Origin: Metabacillus sediminilitoris
GTDB lineage: Bacteria > Bacillota > Bacilli > Bacillales > Bacillaceae
Length of the DNA: 64,000 nucleotides
Assembly: GCF_009720625.1 (NCBI RefSeq)
Contig: NZ_CP046266.1
Location: 2,985,501 to 3,049,500, forward strand
Reading direction: 5' to 3'
In this document: piece by piece, positions 44,925 through 54,190 of the stretch
How positions within the stretch are numbered: position 1 is the first letter of the stretch
How the letters are laid out: every line of letters begins with the position of its first letter
Notes under the pieces: model-generated
What the model was told of the DNA's origin: nothing
Database searches by the model: none
Seen by the model: the letters and a program-made list of their open reading frames with translations, nothing else
Made by a program: the position numbers and the translations under genes

Positions 44925-46037
44925 GTGTACAAATTGTTAACTCAAGAAATTGCAGAAGAAATTGTTAAAGAAACGATGAGACGTTTAAATCGCAATATAA
45001 ATATCATGGATCCTACTGGGACAATTATTGCTTCAGGAGATTCAACTCGAATAAGTTATTTCCATGAAGGTGGATTTCATGTCATTAAGTCTGGAAAGCC
45101 TTTAGTTATTACAAAACATAACAAAGATCAGTGGAGAGGAAGTAAAATAGGAATTAATCTGCCAATTGAATTCCAAAATAAAATTATTGGAGTCATCGGA
45201 ATAACCGGAGAACAAAACGAAGTAGAAGAATTTGGTGAACTCGTAAAAATGACTACTGAGATGATGATTAAACAGTCATATTTAGCTACTCAATCAGAAT
45301 GGCAGGCTAGATCAAAAGAAGAAACGTTTGTTGAATTAGTAAAAGAAAAACCTAATTATGACTTTATTGATCAAAGGCTTGAATTATTACAAATTAATCT
45401 GATTCCACCTTTTCATATGTTTTTAATAGAAATCAAATTGATAAAAATACAAAGTCAATCACTAATTAGAAAACTTGAAGAGATATTTAATAAAAAATGC
45501 ACACTTATTGGGTTTCTAGAAGTTGGCAGAATGTTTATTCTGTCTTCCGGTATTTCTAGTAAACAGGCAATAGATAAAATCAACATTATTCAAGACATGC
45601 TAACTAAATTACAAATACAATGTAAAATAGGCTACGGTACTCCTGTTTACACAAGAGAAATGCTAAAAGTATCCTTTAATGAATCAGAAATTGCGTTATC
45701 GATTGGAAAAGTTAGAGAACTATCATTTAATTCATACTCTAATATGGAAGCAGAAGCACTTATTATTCAGATTGATGAGGATTTGAAAAAACGTTTTTTA
45801 GAGAGAATCTTCCCAACAATAGATGCAAAAGTAATTGAAACATTACAAGCATTTTTTCAATGTAATTTTAATATTACTGAAACAGCAAGTAAACTATTTA
45901 TCCATAGAAATACTCTTATTTATCGATTAAAAAAAATAAAAGAAGAAACAGGCTATGATCCACAAGTTTTTAAAGATTCAGTTCCTCTTCAATTAGCTAT
46001 TTGGATGTATGTAAATAAACTCTCTACTACTAACTGA
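44925..46037 (+). CDS. cdaR: CdaR family sugar-diacid/hydroxy-acid regulator
   Basis: 370 residues, divergent from glxK. N-terminal diacid-recognition domain (LTQEIAEEIVKETMRRLNRN, INIMDPTGTIIASGD, GINLPIEFQNKIIGVIGITG) is followed by a GGDEF-like middle and a C-terminal PucR-type helix-turn-helix, FNITETASKLFIHRNTLIYR. CdaR proteins sense glycerate, glucarate or galactarate and activate neighbouring catabolic genes. This agrees with the kinase and permease next door. The start is GTG 44925, with a modest GAGG site. Confidence 0.92.
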   Translation: MYKLLTQEIAEEIVKETMRRLNRNINIMDPTGTIIASGDSTRISYFHEGGFHVIKSGKPLVITKHNKDQWRGSKIGINLPIEFQNKIIGVIGITGEQNEVEEFGELVKMTTEMMIKQSYLATQSEWQARSKEETFVELVKEKPNYDFIDQRLELLQINLIPPFHMFLIEIKLIKIQSQSLIRKLEEIFNKKCTLIGFLEVGRMFILSSGISSKQAIDKINIIQDMLTKLQIQCKIGYGTPVYTREMLKVSFNESEIALSIGKVRELSFNSYSNMEAEALIIQIDEDLKKRFLERIFPTIDAKVIETLQAFFQCNFNITETASKLFIHRNTLIYRLKKIKEETGYDPQVFKDSVPLQLAIWMYVNKLSTTN

Positions 46038-46132
46038 AAAGTAATAATCAATAATAGGTAAAACAATATATAAAAAATATTATTTGAAAGCGCACACATA
46101 TGAAAGTCTTTATAAAAAAGAGTCATTAAATT

Positions 46133-46170
46133 AACGAGAGCAATGCATTCATTATGTTGCTCTCTTTCAA

Positions 46171-46172
<2 letters not shown>
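46133..46172. terminator. Bidirectional terminator between cdaR and yneB
   Basis: GAGAGCAA...TTGCTCTC with loop TGCATTCATTATG, T-rich flanks on both strands (TTTCAATTAATTTT). Confidence 0.75.
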
Positions 46173-46875
<703 letters not shown>

Positions 46876-46897
46876 TTAAAAAAGTAAAAACTACATT

Positions 46898-47212
46898 TTA
46901 TTTACTACTGGCAATCTGTTCAATTTGATGCTCCTGCTCTCTTTCTACTGGTACATAAACTAAATCGCCTGGCTTAATTATACTTGAATGAATTTCGTTT
47001 TTTTCCTGTACCCACACAACAAATTCTTGTTTTGATATTTTTGTGTTAACTGAATATTCTTCGGCAATACTCCATAAACTGTCACCTTCTTTAATTTCAA
47101 CTTGATGATATTTTTCTAAACTTTCTTTTGTACCTGTATAAGAAACGGCCCCAAAAACAGCTACTAATACCACAAAAAATGAAAAGATGTAGATCATTGA
47201 CTCTTTTTTCAT
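46898..47212 (-). CDS. yneA: YneA, SOS cell division suppressor
   Basis: 104 residues from ATG 47212 (GGGGTG six bases upstream). One TM/signal helix (MIYIFSFFVVLVAVFGAVSY) is followed by an extracytoplasmic LysM domain: EIKEGDSLWSIAEEYSVNTK ... IKPGDLVYVPV. YneA is made during DNA damage and delays division until LexA is restored; it is rapidly proteolysed. It is divergent from lexA, sharing the SOS boxes. Confidence 0.93.
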   Translation of the reverse strand: MKKESMIYIFSFFVVLVAVFGAVSYTGTKESLEKYHQVEIKEGDSLWSIAEEYSVNTKISKQEFVVWVQEKNEIHSSIIKPGDLVYVPVEREQEHQIEQIASSK

Positions 47213-47228
47213 ATTAATCACCCCATAA

Positions 47229-47306
47229 GAATATTTGTTCGCATTTATAAATTGAGTATAATACGAACGATTGTTCTAGTCAATCTTTTTTCTCGAACTT
47301 ATGTTT
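47229..47306. promoter_or_regulatory. Three SOS (LexA) boxes in the yneA-lexA intergenic region
   Basis: GAATATTTGTTC at 47229-47240, GAACGATTGTTC at 47265-47276 (perfect, preceded by C) and GAACTTATGTTT at 47295-47306. The consensus is CGAAC-N4-GTTCG. The third box overlaps the -35 element of lexA. Confidence 0.9.
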
Positions 47307-47333
47307 GTATTAATAGGAAAAAGATGCTATAAT
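47305..47333 (+). promoter_or_regulatory. lexA promoter
   Basis: TTGTAT (47305-47310), 17-base spacer, TATAAT (47328-47333). The -35 shares bases with the third SOS box, giving autorepression. Confidence 0.8.
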
Positions 47334-47369
47334 AAACATATATTATAGGAATCCGAGGTGTCTCAGAGG

Positions 47370-47993
47370 ATGACGAAACTATCAAAAAGACAACAAGATA
47401 TCTTAAGCTTTATAAAAGATGAAGTACAAAAGAAAGGGTATCCACCCTCTGTACGTGAAATTGGCGAGGCAGTTGGATTAGCATCTAGCTCTACTGTTCA
47501 CGGGCACTTAGCTAGGTTAGAATCAAAGGGATTAATTCGACGTGATCCAACAAAACCTAGAGCAATTGAGATACTCGAAGAGGATGACTCCTTACACATC
47601 CCAAAAAGCAAGGTTATAAATGTTCCAGTTATCGGTAAAGTAACAGCTGGTCTACCTATTACTGCAATTGAAAATGTAGAAGAATATTTTCCGCTTCCAG
47701 ACAAATACGCTACTGACGATGAACATATTTTTATGTTAGAAATTATGGGTGAAAGTATGATAGAGGCTGGAATCCTTGATGGAGATATGGTCATTGTAAG
47801 ACAACAGCAAACTGCGAATAATGGCGATATCGTTGTTGCAATGACAGAGGAAGATGAAGCAACGTGTAAGCGATTCTTTAAGGAAAAGGATTATATCCGT
47901 TTACAACCTGAAAATTCTACAATGGAACCAATTATTTTACGCAATGTTTCTATTTTAGGTAAAGTAATTGGTGTGTACCGTTCAATACATTAA
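47370..47993 (+). CDS. lexA: LexA repressor
   Basis: 207 residues from ATG 47370, nine bases after CCGAGGTG. N-terminal winged helix ([20 protein letters not shown]) and S24 autoprotease: cleavage site Ala93-Gly94 in VTAGLPI, catalytic Ser129 (MGESMIEAG) and Lys167 (EATCKRF). On RecA-ssDNA it cleaves itself and releases yneA, yneB and other SOS genes. A perfect terminator follows. Confidence 0.97.
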   Translation: MTKLSKRQQDILSFIKDEVQKKGYPPSVREIGEAVGLASSSTVHGHLARLESKGLIRRDPTKPRAIEILEEDDSLHIPKSKVINVPVIGKVTAGLPITAIENVEEYFPLPDKYATDDEHIFMLEIMGESMIEAGILDGDMVIVRQQQTANNGDIVVAMTEEDEATCKRFFKEKDYIRLQPENSTMEPIILRNVSILGKVIGVYRSIH

Positions 47994-48006
47994 ACTCTTG
48001 CCAATT

Positions 48007-48062
48007 TGAACTGCACCTGCAATTGTTGGATACAATCTAACAATTGCAGGTGCAGTTTTTAC
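48007..48062 (+). terminator. lexA terminator
   Basis: Perfect 19-bp stem, AACTGCACCTGCAATTGTT with its complement, loop GGATACAATCT, then TTTTTACTTT. Confidence 0.92.
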
Positions 48063-48155
48063 TTTATCATTCATATTATTAAGGACTTTTTAAACTATAG
48101 GATCTTTTAAACAACACTTCTAAACCATGTTCTTCGTATTACATTACACAATTCC

Positions 48156-48435
48156 TTACAACACTTTCCGATGTACCAATGGCTTCACAATCGTAATAGG
48201 ATCCTCACCTGTTAAATATCGCTGAACGTCTCCTTTATCTTCAATAAAATGAGCGAATTGTTCATTCGTTTCAGCATATTTATCCAAATAGAATTTTTTG
48301 AAATTGACTTTACATCAAAATGTTTTCAGAAATAATTATTAAACTTTCTTCATACTCTAAACCTATTAAAAATTCACTTTCAAGTATTTTGATCTTATCT
48401 ATTGTTTCAAATATGTTTGTACAATTAATGTTCAT
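48156..48435 (-). pseudogene. Small frameshifted gene remnant, family unknown
   Basis: Two minus-strand frames follow each other. From ATG 48435: MNINCTNIFETIDKIKILES then FLIGLEYEESLIIISENILM and a stop at 48310. After a one-base shift: FKKFYLDKYAETNEQFAHFI then EDKGDVQRYLTGEDPITIVK and PLVHRKVL, with a stop at 48156. Both parts have clear coding character and would join into an approximately 90-residue C-terminal domain. No family was recognised. Confidence 0.45.
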
Positions 48436-48555
48436 CAATTATACCAATCATTATGATTTCTGAATACAGAGCAACGTGATTTCCTATTAGCTGATTGTTG
48501 ATTATCTCTTTCGCTTATACATTTTACTAGTTAACATTGGCCGAATGTAAAAATA

Positions 48556-48604
48556 ATAAGGATACAGAAATTTTTTCTAATGCTAAATTTCTGTATCCTT
48601 AATA
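48556..48604. terminator. Hairpin upstream of the pentapeptide gene end
   Basis: AAGGATACAGAAATTT, loop, AAATTTCTGTATCCTT with flanking A/T-rich runs; stem about 16 bp. Confidence 0.75.
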
Positions 48605-48737
48605 TGTAATATTTACGAACCTCTGGAACAAAAGTAACATCCAGATGTCAATGATTCGCTTTTACAACGTGTTAAAATTAAATAGTTCATCTGTCTCTAC
48701 TATCTCTAACAGGTAATGTTGGATTTGAATATCATTT

Positions 48738-49697
48738 TTATTCGAACCAATGTGTTGGTCGAGAAAGCAAGATTGGTATTTTTGTACTTGCATCGCCCTT
48801 CGCCGAATTAATCTGTACTTGAGTGAGAAAGATACTCCCTGTCAGGTCCGCCCCCCTTATGTCAGCATCCCTTAAATCAGCACCGATAAAATCAGCGAAT
48901 CTCAAGTCCGCATATTGAAGATCAGCAGCAATGAGATATGCCCCTCTCAAGTTGGCTCCTTTGAGATCTGCCCCTCTAAGGTTTGCCCCCATAAGATCTG
49001 CCCCTCTATGGTCGATCTTCCGCCTATTTATAGAGCTCTTATATTGGAGAAGTGACTCTTTCCGTACTAGTTCACTTGTCTTTAAAAGTAAAGTGTTCAC
49101 TTCTTTCCGATGTAATGGAATATCTAGATCAATGAGTGAATCAGCACGAAGCTTTGTAAGTTGTTCCGTTTTGTCGAGAGCAAAGTGCAGCTCACTGTGA
49201 ATCAGTCGAGATGCTTTCAACGTCAGTGCTTCGGTCAGATACCAGAGCATCTCATGAAGTTGTTGCATAATTGGAAACACATCAAACATTTTCTTTGCTA
49301 TATCTGTATCTTTTCTCCAATTGATCCCTTCAAAAGTGACATTTGAAACTTTTTGTCCTGCTCCGAAGCAATCAAATACAGTACACCCTTTATATCCGTG
49401 CTGTCTCAGGCTTTTGTGAATACTACAACTATAGTCTGATTTTAAATTAGTACAAGGTTTACCAGCGTCCTTATCCATCGCAAAATCTGCTGAAGCAGCA
49501 AAGGGTAACGCTACACAACACAAGCCAAAGCAGTTTTCACAGTCAGCACGAAGATAATTGTGACTATTGTGACTATTGTGACTATTGTGGCTTATTGTAT
49601 TTCTATCATTATCATTCTCAAACAACACGGGCACATCCTTTGAATTTTCATTACTATTTCTATATGAATATAAATCTTGTAAACAAGTGCTTTCCAA
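48738..49697 (-). CDS. Pentapeptide-repeat protein with N-terminal Cys-rich (YkgJ-like) domain
   Basis: Up to 319 residues. A low-complexity leader (about 1-50) contains four SHN triplets. Next comes a Cys-rich zinc-binding-like domain: ADCENCFGLCCVALPF, CTNLKSDYSCSIH, GYKGCTVFDCFGAGQ. A helical linker follows, then about 60 residues of A(D/N)LxX pentapeptide repeats (GADLMGANLRGADLKGANLR; ADLQYADLRFADFIGADLRD) forming a short beta-helix. Such proteins may mimic DNA and protect gyrase, but the short helix here makes that uncertain. The start (TTG 49697) is weakly supported; GTG codons near 49630 are alternatives. Confidence 0.8.
   Translation of the reverse strand: MESTCLQDLYSYRNSNENSKDVPVLFENDNDRNTISHNSHNSHNSHNYLRADCENCFGLCCVALPFAASADFAMDKDAGKPCTNLKSDYSCSIHKSLRQHGYKGCTVFDCFGAGQKVSNVTFEGINWRKDTDIAKKMFDVFPIMQQLHEMLWYLTEALTLKASRLIHSELHFALDKTEQLTKLRADSLIDLDIPLHRKEVNTLLLKTSELVRKESLLQYKSSINRRKIDHRGADLMGANLRGADLKGANLRGAYLIAADLQYADLRFADFIGADLRDADIRGADLTGSIFLTQVQINSAKGDASTKIPILLSRPTHWFE
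49557..49592. repeat. 9-bp tandem repeat (about four units) inside the pentapeptide gene
   Basis: TGTGACTAT is repeated nearly four times and encodes Ser-His-Asn triplets. Slippage would change the number of SHN units by whole triplets and keep the frame. Confidence 0.9.
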
Positions 49698-49789
49698 TTT
49701 TATTATATTATCACTGTGTTAATTTACTGTCAATTATTGTTATTTTAGAAAATTTTATAAAAGCATCTTACGGGAAATCAAAAAGGTCA

Positions 49790-49843
49790 CATTAACATGT
49801 ATTGTTCTTTTTCCCATTAGTGCACTTGTGTTCGGAACATATA
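49790..49843 (-). repeat. 54-bp copy of the glnA 3' end
   Basis: It matches 51009-51062 at about 48 of 54 positions in the same orientation. Read in the glnA frame it gives FRTQVH, a stop, then WEKEQYMLM, against [17 protein letters not shown] in intact glnA. YdbC and a metallopeptidase pseudogene lie between the copies. Confidence 0.85.
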
Positions 49844-50342
49844 CTTTCTTATTTTAAAAAATTAAGTTCATTCGAATTGACTGATATAATTAATTCCTAT
49901 ATTTCCTTTTCATTTCATTTATTCCTTTCAAACTTCTGTGGGTTAATTACGGGTGGTTTTATGGGTGTGAAAATAGTGGTGAATTAACCTTTTATACAAA
50001 GAAACTATACTCTCTAAATGTTGAATTTGAAGGAAAAACCCATAGAAAATATCTCTACGGGTTACTTTGTTTTGACATGATACTGCAACTTCAAATTTTT
50101 TAACAAAAAAGACCGTAACTATGCGAAGCAAGTCAGAAAAAAAGGAGTCTATTTATTGTATGATTGTATAGCACCTGTAAACCTTCCCTGTCAAGGATTG
50201 GATCTGATTATAACAGATTAATTTGGAGAAATATTGATCTACTTGCCGCCATAACACCACAAGATAAATACCTTGTGTTTACGGTTTTAACAGGTTTTCT
50301 ATATAATTGCTCTTCAATTTTTCAAAATAGAAATCATAAAAT
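49844..50342. other. Region without an intact gene
   Basis: A plus-strand run near 49996-50100 (KKLYSLNVEFEGKTHRKYLY, then GLLCFDMILQLQIF) has coding character but no start. Nothing else is convincing. Confidence 0.4.
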
Positions 50343-50564
50343 TTATAAATCCATCCTATTTAAAATTTCTTTTAATTGTATTAACTCATCCTTAGAAAGT
50401 GTAATTCCTTTACCCATCTTTTCATTGTCTTGATCCCAGTCACGCAAATCATATTTTGGATCACGCCCATTCCAGCTTATAAGGTTCAGCTCCTTTTTCC
50501 AACCCTTTGCTCCTTCAGAAATTGTTCCTAGCTTTTCTTGTATTTCAAATTTTATATTTGCCAA
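50343..50564 (-). CDS. YdbC family (PC4-like) nucleic-acid-binding protein
   Basis: 73 residues in the compact PC4/YdbC fold: MANIKFEIQEKLGTISEGAK, GWKKELNLISWNGRDPKYDL, RDWDQDNEKMGKGITLSKDE, helix LIQLKEIL. The strand pattern and the KMGKGITL motif identify the family. Homologues bind single-stranded DNA as dimers. AGGAGATG lies seven bases before ATG 50564. It is in the segment between the two glnA 3' ends and looks intact. Confidence 0.9.
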   Translation of the reverse strand: MANIKFEIQEKLGTISEGAKGWKKELNLISWNGRDPKYDLRDWDQDNEKMGKGITLSKDELIQLKEILNRMDL

Positions 50565-50664
50565 AATCTACATCTCCTCTTTTTTTTATTTCTACAACTA
50601 TAATAAATCATTCATTGGTAGTTTGGCCAAGCATAATAAAACCTATTTTAGGGAGAGTAACATC

Positions 50665-50957
50665 ATGCACAGCTTTCAATACGGGAAAACCACATTTAAT
50701 TACTCAGTGGAATACATACAAGCTACCACCAGCCGGATTTGATTCATACAAACAATTTTTTATAAAAAAGCTCCCTCGATCATAAAGAGAATTTATGAAC
50801 TTGAAGAAGTCGTCGTAGATCCAGCTTCTCCAAAGGAGATTGTCAGTGATGAGAAATTTGCATATCTTGGGCGACATTATCGATTAAAAGTACTTAAAAA
50901 ATGTGGGGAAATTGTGCGTTTGTTTATTCAAAAGACTAAGAAGAATATTATGTTTAC
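50665..50957 (+). pseudogene. N-terminal remnant of a YgjP/SprT-like M48-type metallopeptidase (DUF45)
   Basis: From ATG 50665 the frame reads MHSFQYGKTTFNYSVEYIQA, then is disturbed. It resumes as KKAPSIIKRIYELEEVVVDP, ASPKEIVSDEKFAYLGRHYR and LKVLKKCGEIV. This is the DUF45 N-terminal pattern (QYGxxxIxYxxxY ... LGRRYRLKV). The stop and a shift near 50740-50770, and loss of the HExxH catalytic half, show decay. It ends against the glnA terminator. Confidence 0.75.
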
Positions 50958-50999
50958 AAAAATAAAAACCCTCAACACCAGAAGTGTCAAGGGTTATAC
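50958..50999 (-). terminator. glnA terminator
   Basis: Minus strand: AACCCTTGACACT, loop TCTGG, TGTTGAGGGTT, then TTTATTTTT. Confidence 0.85.
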
Positions 51000-51002
51000 T
51001 TA

Positions 51003-52337
51003 TTAATACATTGACATGTATTGTTCTCTTTCCCATGGGTGTACTTGTGTACGGAACATATCCCACTCAATTTCTTTTGCTTCAATGAAATGCTCAAATA
51101 AGTGCTCACCTAATGCAGCTTTCATTGTGCTGTCTGCTTTTAATAAATCCAATGCTTGTGCAAGAGTAGCTGGTAGATCAACAATTCCATTTTCTACGCG
51201 TTCTTCTTTTGTCATTACATAGATGTTACGATCGATTGGTTTTGGTGCTTCAAGACCATTTTTGATTCCTTCTAGTCCAGCTGCTAAAAGAACACTCATT
51301 GCTAAGTATGGGTTTGCAGCAGGATCAACGCTACGTACTTCAACACGAGTACTTAAGCCGCGTGAAGCAGGAATACGAATTAATGGACTTCTGTTTTGTG
51401 CAGACCAAGCAACATAACATGGTGCTTCATAGCCTGGTACAAGACGTTTATATGAGTTAACTGTTGGATTTGTTACTGCAGTAAATGATGGTGCATGTTT
51501 GATAATCCCTGCAATAAATTGTCTTGCTGTATCACTTAATTGTAAATCAGCACTAGTATCCAAGAATGCATTCTCACCATTACGGAATAAAGATAAGTTC
51601 ATGTGCATACCTGAACCATTTACACCAAATAGTGGTTTTGGCATGAATGTCGCGTGTAAACCATGTTTACGAGCAATTGTTTTAACAACTAGTTTAAATG
51701 TTTGAATATCATCACATGCTTTAATTGCACCAGCATATTTAAAATCAATTTCATGTTGACCAGGTGCCACCTCATGGTGTGATGCTTCAATTTCAAAGCC
51801 CATTTCTTCCAGCTCTAACACGATATCACGACGGCAGTTTTCACCTAAATCAGTTGGTGCTAAGTCAAAGTAACCGCCATTATCGTTAAGCTCTAATGTT
51901 GGTTCGCCTTTTTCATCTAATTTAAATAAGAAGAATTCTGGCTCAGGTCCTAAGTTAAAATCAGTAAATCCAAGCTCTTCCATTTCTCCTAAGATGCGGC
52001 GAAGATTGTTACGTGGATCACCAGCAAATGGAGTTCCATCTGGATTATAAATGTCACAGATAAAACGAGCTACTTTACCTTTTTCAGCTGTCCAAGGGAA
52101 GATTACGAAAGTATCTAGATCTGGATAAAGATACATATCAGATTCTTCAATACGTACGAAGCCTTCAATTGAAGATCCGTCAAACATCATTTTGTTGTCT
52201 AATGCCTTATCAAGTTGGCTTACAGGGATTTCAACGTTTTTAATTGTCCCTAAAATATCTGTAAATTGTAAACGGATATACTTAACATTGTTATCTTTAA
52301 CTAAGCTTATAATATCTTCTCTTGAATATTTAGCCAT
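51003..52337 (-). CDS. glnA: Glutamine synthetase, type I-alpha
   Basis: 444 residues, exactly the Bacillus GSI-alpha length. Motifs: [41 protein letters not shown], the nucleotide site [20 protein letters not shown] and [20 protein letters not shown], ending [12 protein letters not shown]. It makes glutamine from glutamate, ammonia and ATP; feedback-inhibited GlnA also binds GlnR and TnrA. It is the second gene of the glnRA operon, 61 bp after glnR, with its own terminator. Confidence 0.98.
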   Translation of the reverse strand: MAKYSREDIISLVKDNNVKYIRLQFTDILGTIKNVEIPVSQLDKALDNKMMFDGSSIEGFVRIEESDMYLYPDLDTFVIFPWTAEKGKVARFICDIYNPDGTPFAGDPRNNLRRILGEMEELGFTDFNLGPEPEFFLFKLDEKGEPTLELNDNGGYFDLAPTDLGENCRRDIVLELEEMGFEIEASHHEVAPGQHEIDFKYAGAIKACDDIQTFKLVVKTIARKHGLHATFMPKPLFGVNGSGMHMNLSLFRNGENAFLDTSADLQLSDTARQFIAGIIKHAPSFTAVTNPTVNSYKRLVPGYEAPCYVAWSAQNRSPLIRIPASRGLSTRVEVRSVDPAANPYLAMSVLLAAGLEGIKNGLEAPKPIDRNIYVMTKEERVENGIVDLPATLAQALDLLKADSTMKAALGEHLFEHFIEAKEIEWDMFRTQVHPWEREQYMSMY

Positions 52338-52398
52338 TGAAAAAATTCTCCTCTCTTGTGTGAAAAAAGTATATTTATATTTAATTTATTACATATAC

Positions 52399-52800
52399 TC
52401 ATTGGAAAAATCTTGACATGTCCCCGTGTCTTAATGAAGGACGATTACGGCCGGCTTGCATTAATTCTGATTTCAAAAGCTTACGAAGCTCAGCATCTGT
52501 AAGATCTGGTTTTTCAACAGTTTTAGTTTGCTCTTGTTGATCGACATTATGTGTCGTTTCTTTACGAGAAAAAATTTGTTTAATCCCTGCAAGATTTACC
52601 CCTTGTTCAATTAATGAGCGAATTTCTAATAACTTATCGACATCATTAAATGAAAAAACTCTTCGGTTGGTTTCTGTTCTCGCTGGAAAAATCAATTCAT
52701 TTTCTTCGTAATATCGAATTTGTCTTGCAGAAAGTTCTGTTAGCTGCATAACAATTCCAATTGGAAAGAGGGGCATTGAGCGTCGAATATTATCACTCAT
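52399..52800 (-). CDS. glnR: GlnR, MerR family nitrogen repressor
   Basis: 133 residues. MerR winged helix ([20 protein letters not shown]), dimer helix ([20 protein letters not shown]), and the short GlnR C-terminal autoinhibitory tail [10 protein letters not shown]. With feedback-inhibited GlnA it represses glnRA under nitrogen excess. It starts at ATG 52800 behind AAGGAG. Confidence 0.95.
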   Translation of the reverse strand: MSDNIRRSMPLFPIGIVMQLTELSARQIRYYEENELIFPARTETNRRVFSFNDVDKLLEIRSLIEQGVNLAGIKQIFSRKETTHNVDQQEQTKTVEKPDLTDAELRKLLKSELMQAGRNRPSLRHGDMSRFFQ

Positions 52801-52829
52801 GTTGTTGGCTCCTTTTTTTATCTATATTC

Positions 52830-52858
52830 ATTATATATTATGTAATATTATCTGTCAA
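52830..52858 (-). promoter_or_regulatory. glnRA promoter with overlapping GlnR/TnrA box
   Basis: Minus strand: consensus TTGACA (52858-52853), 17-base spacer, TATAAT (52835-52830). TGACAGATAATATTACA (52857-52841) fits the TGTNAN7TNACA box at all but one fixed position and covers the -35. Confidence 0.85.
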
Positions 52859-52901
52859 GAATATGGTAGAATTTATAACATAGAAAAAGTTTATTTACTA
52901 G

Positions 52902-54176
52902 TTAGCTATTTACTGAGATTAATCCTTGATCAATTAATGAATCAATAGCCGTACAAATGGCAATTTTAACATGTGAATATGTTAGTCCGCCTTGAACATA
53001 AGCAACATATGGTGCTCTTAGCGGTCCATCTGCAGAAAGTTCTATACTTGCGCCTTGAATAAATGTACCCGCTGCCATTATAACATCATCTTCATAGCCA
53101 GGCATATAATTAGGGTATGGTGTAACATGTGAATTAATTGGTGACGCATATTGAATTGCTTGGCAAAAGGCCACCATTAGCTTTGGATCATCAAATTGAA
53201 CTGATTGAATCAAATCTGTCCTTACACTATTCCATAGTGGGTTTGTTTTTAAGCCAAGTACTTCTAAAAATGCAGCTGTGAATATTGCACCTTTTAATGC
53301 TTGTCCGACTACATGCGGTGCTAAGAAAAAGCCCTGGTACATTTCCTGTAAACTAAAAAGTGACGCACCTGCTTCAGCACCAATCCCTGGAGATGTCATC
53401 CGATAGGAACAAGCTTCAACTAAAGGTTGTTTTCCTACAATATATCCTCCAGTTTTAGCGATACCTCCGCCTGGATTTTTTATTAAAGATCCAGCCATTA
53501 AATCTGCGCCTACATGACACGGTTCTAGTTCCTCAACAAATTCACCATAACAATTATCTACAAAGACAACAACATCATCTTTTAGAGTTTTAACATAACT
53601 GATCATTTCTTGAATCTCAGCAATTGTGAAAGAAGGACGTGTTGCATATCCTTTTGAACGTTGGATTCCAATCATTTTCGTTTTTGAAGAAATAGCATTT
53701 TTCACAGCGTTGAAATCGATTGTACCATTATCTTGCAGATTTACGGTTTTATAATCAATCTGAAATTCCTTTAATGATCCTACTCCGTTTCCACGAATTC
53801 CGACTATTTCTTCAAGAGTATCGTATGGCTTTCCTGTTATATAAACAAGTTCATCACCAGGTCTTAATATACCAAATAATGCAATTGAAATCGCATGCGT
53901 TCCAGAAATAATTTGGGGTCTTACCAACCCTGCCTCACCACCGAATACTTCAGCGTATATAGCCTCTAATGTATCTCTGCCTATATCGTCATATCCATAA
54001 CCAGTAGTTGGAATGAAATGGGAATCACTTACACGATGCTTTTGAAAACTTCTCAAAACGCGAAATTGATTTGCTTCACTTTGTCTCTCTATATTATCAA
54101 GTATATCTTTAATCTGCTCTTCTATTTTTTTGACTATTGGGGCAAGAGTTCTCCCGTGTTTTAAATAATTAAACAT
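52902..54176 (-). CDS. ynbB: Methionine gamma-lyase-family (YnbB) PLP protein
   Basis: 424 residues of the YnbB/aluminum-resistance family. A fold-type I PLP enzyme: RPQIISGTHAISIALFGIL, VVVFVDNCYGEFVEELEPCH and the internal-aldimine region LIKNPGGGIAKTGGYIVG. It is annotated as a putative methionine gamma-lyase or cystathionine beta-lyase; the reaction is unproven. It lies 14 bp after hflX and before glnR, as in B. subtilis. Confidence 0.9.
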   Translation of the reverse strand: MFNYLKHGRTLAPIVKKIEEQIKDILDNIERQSEANQFRVLRSFQKHRVSDSHFIPTTGYGYDDIGRDTLEAIYAEVFGGEAGLVRPQIISGTHAISIALFGILRPGDELVYITGKPYDTLEEIVGIRGNGVGSLKEFQIDYKTVNLQDNGTIDFNAVKNAISSKTKMIGIQRSKGYATRPSFTIAEIQEMISYVKTLKDDVVVFVDNCYGEFVEELEPCHVGADLMAGSLIKNPGGGIAKTGGYIVGKQPLVEACSYRMTSPGIGAEAGASLFSLQEMYQGFFLAPHVVGQALKGAIFTAAFLEVLGLKTNPLWNSVRTDLIQSVQFDDPKLMVAFCQAIQYASPINSHVTPYPNYMPGYEDDVIMAAGTFIQGASIELSADGPLRAPYVAYVQGGLTYSHVKIAICTAIDSLIDQGLISVNS

Positions 54177-54190
54177 ATCCTTTACCTCTT

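Noticed and set aside
46080..46100. cre-like TGAAAGCGCACACA downstream of cdaR
   Set aside because: Mismatch at a fixed central position and no downstream start to control.
49557..49592. CRISPR-like array
   Set aside because: 9-bp perfect tandem units without spacers; it is an in-frame coding repeat.
50164..50433. 89-codon plus-strand frame
   Set aside because: It is antisense to the ydbC-type gene with no ribosome site.
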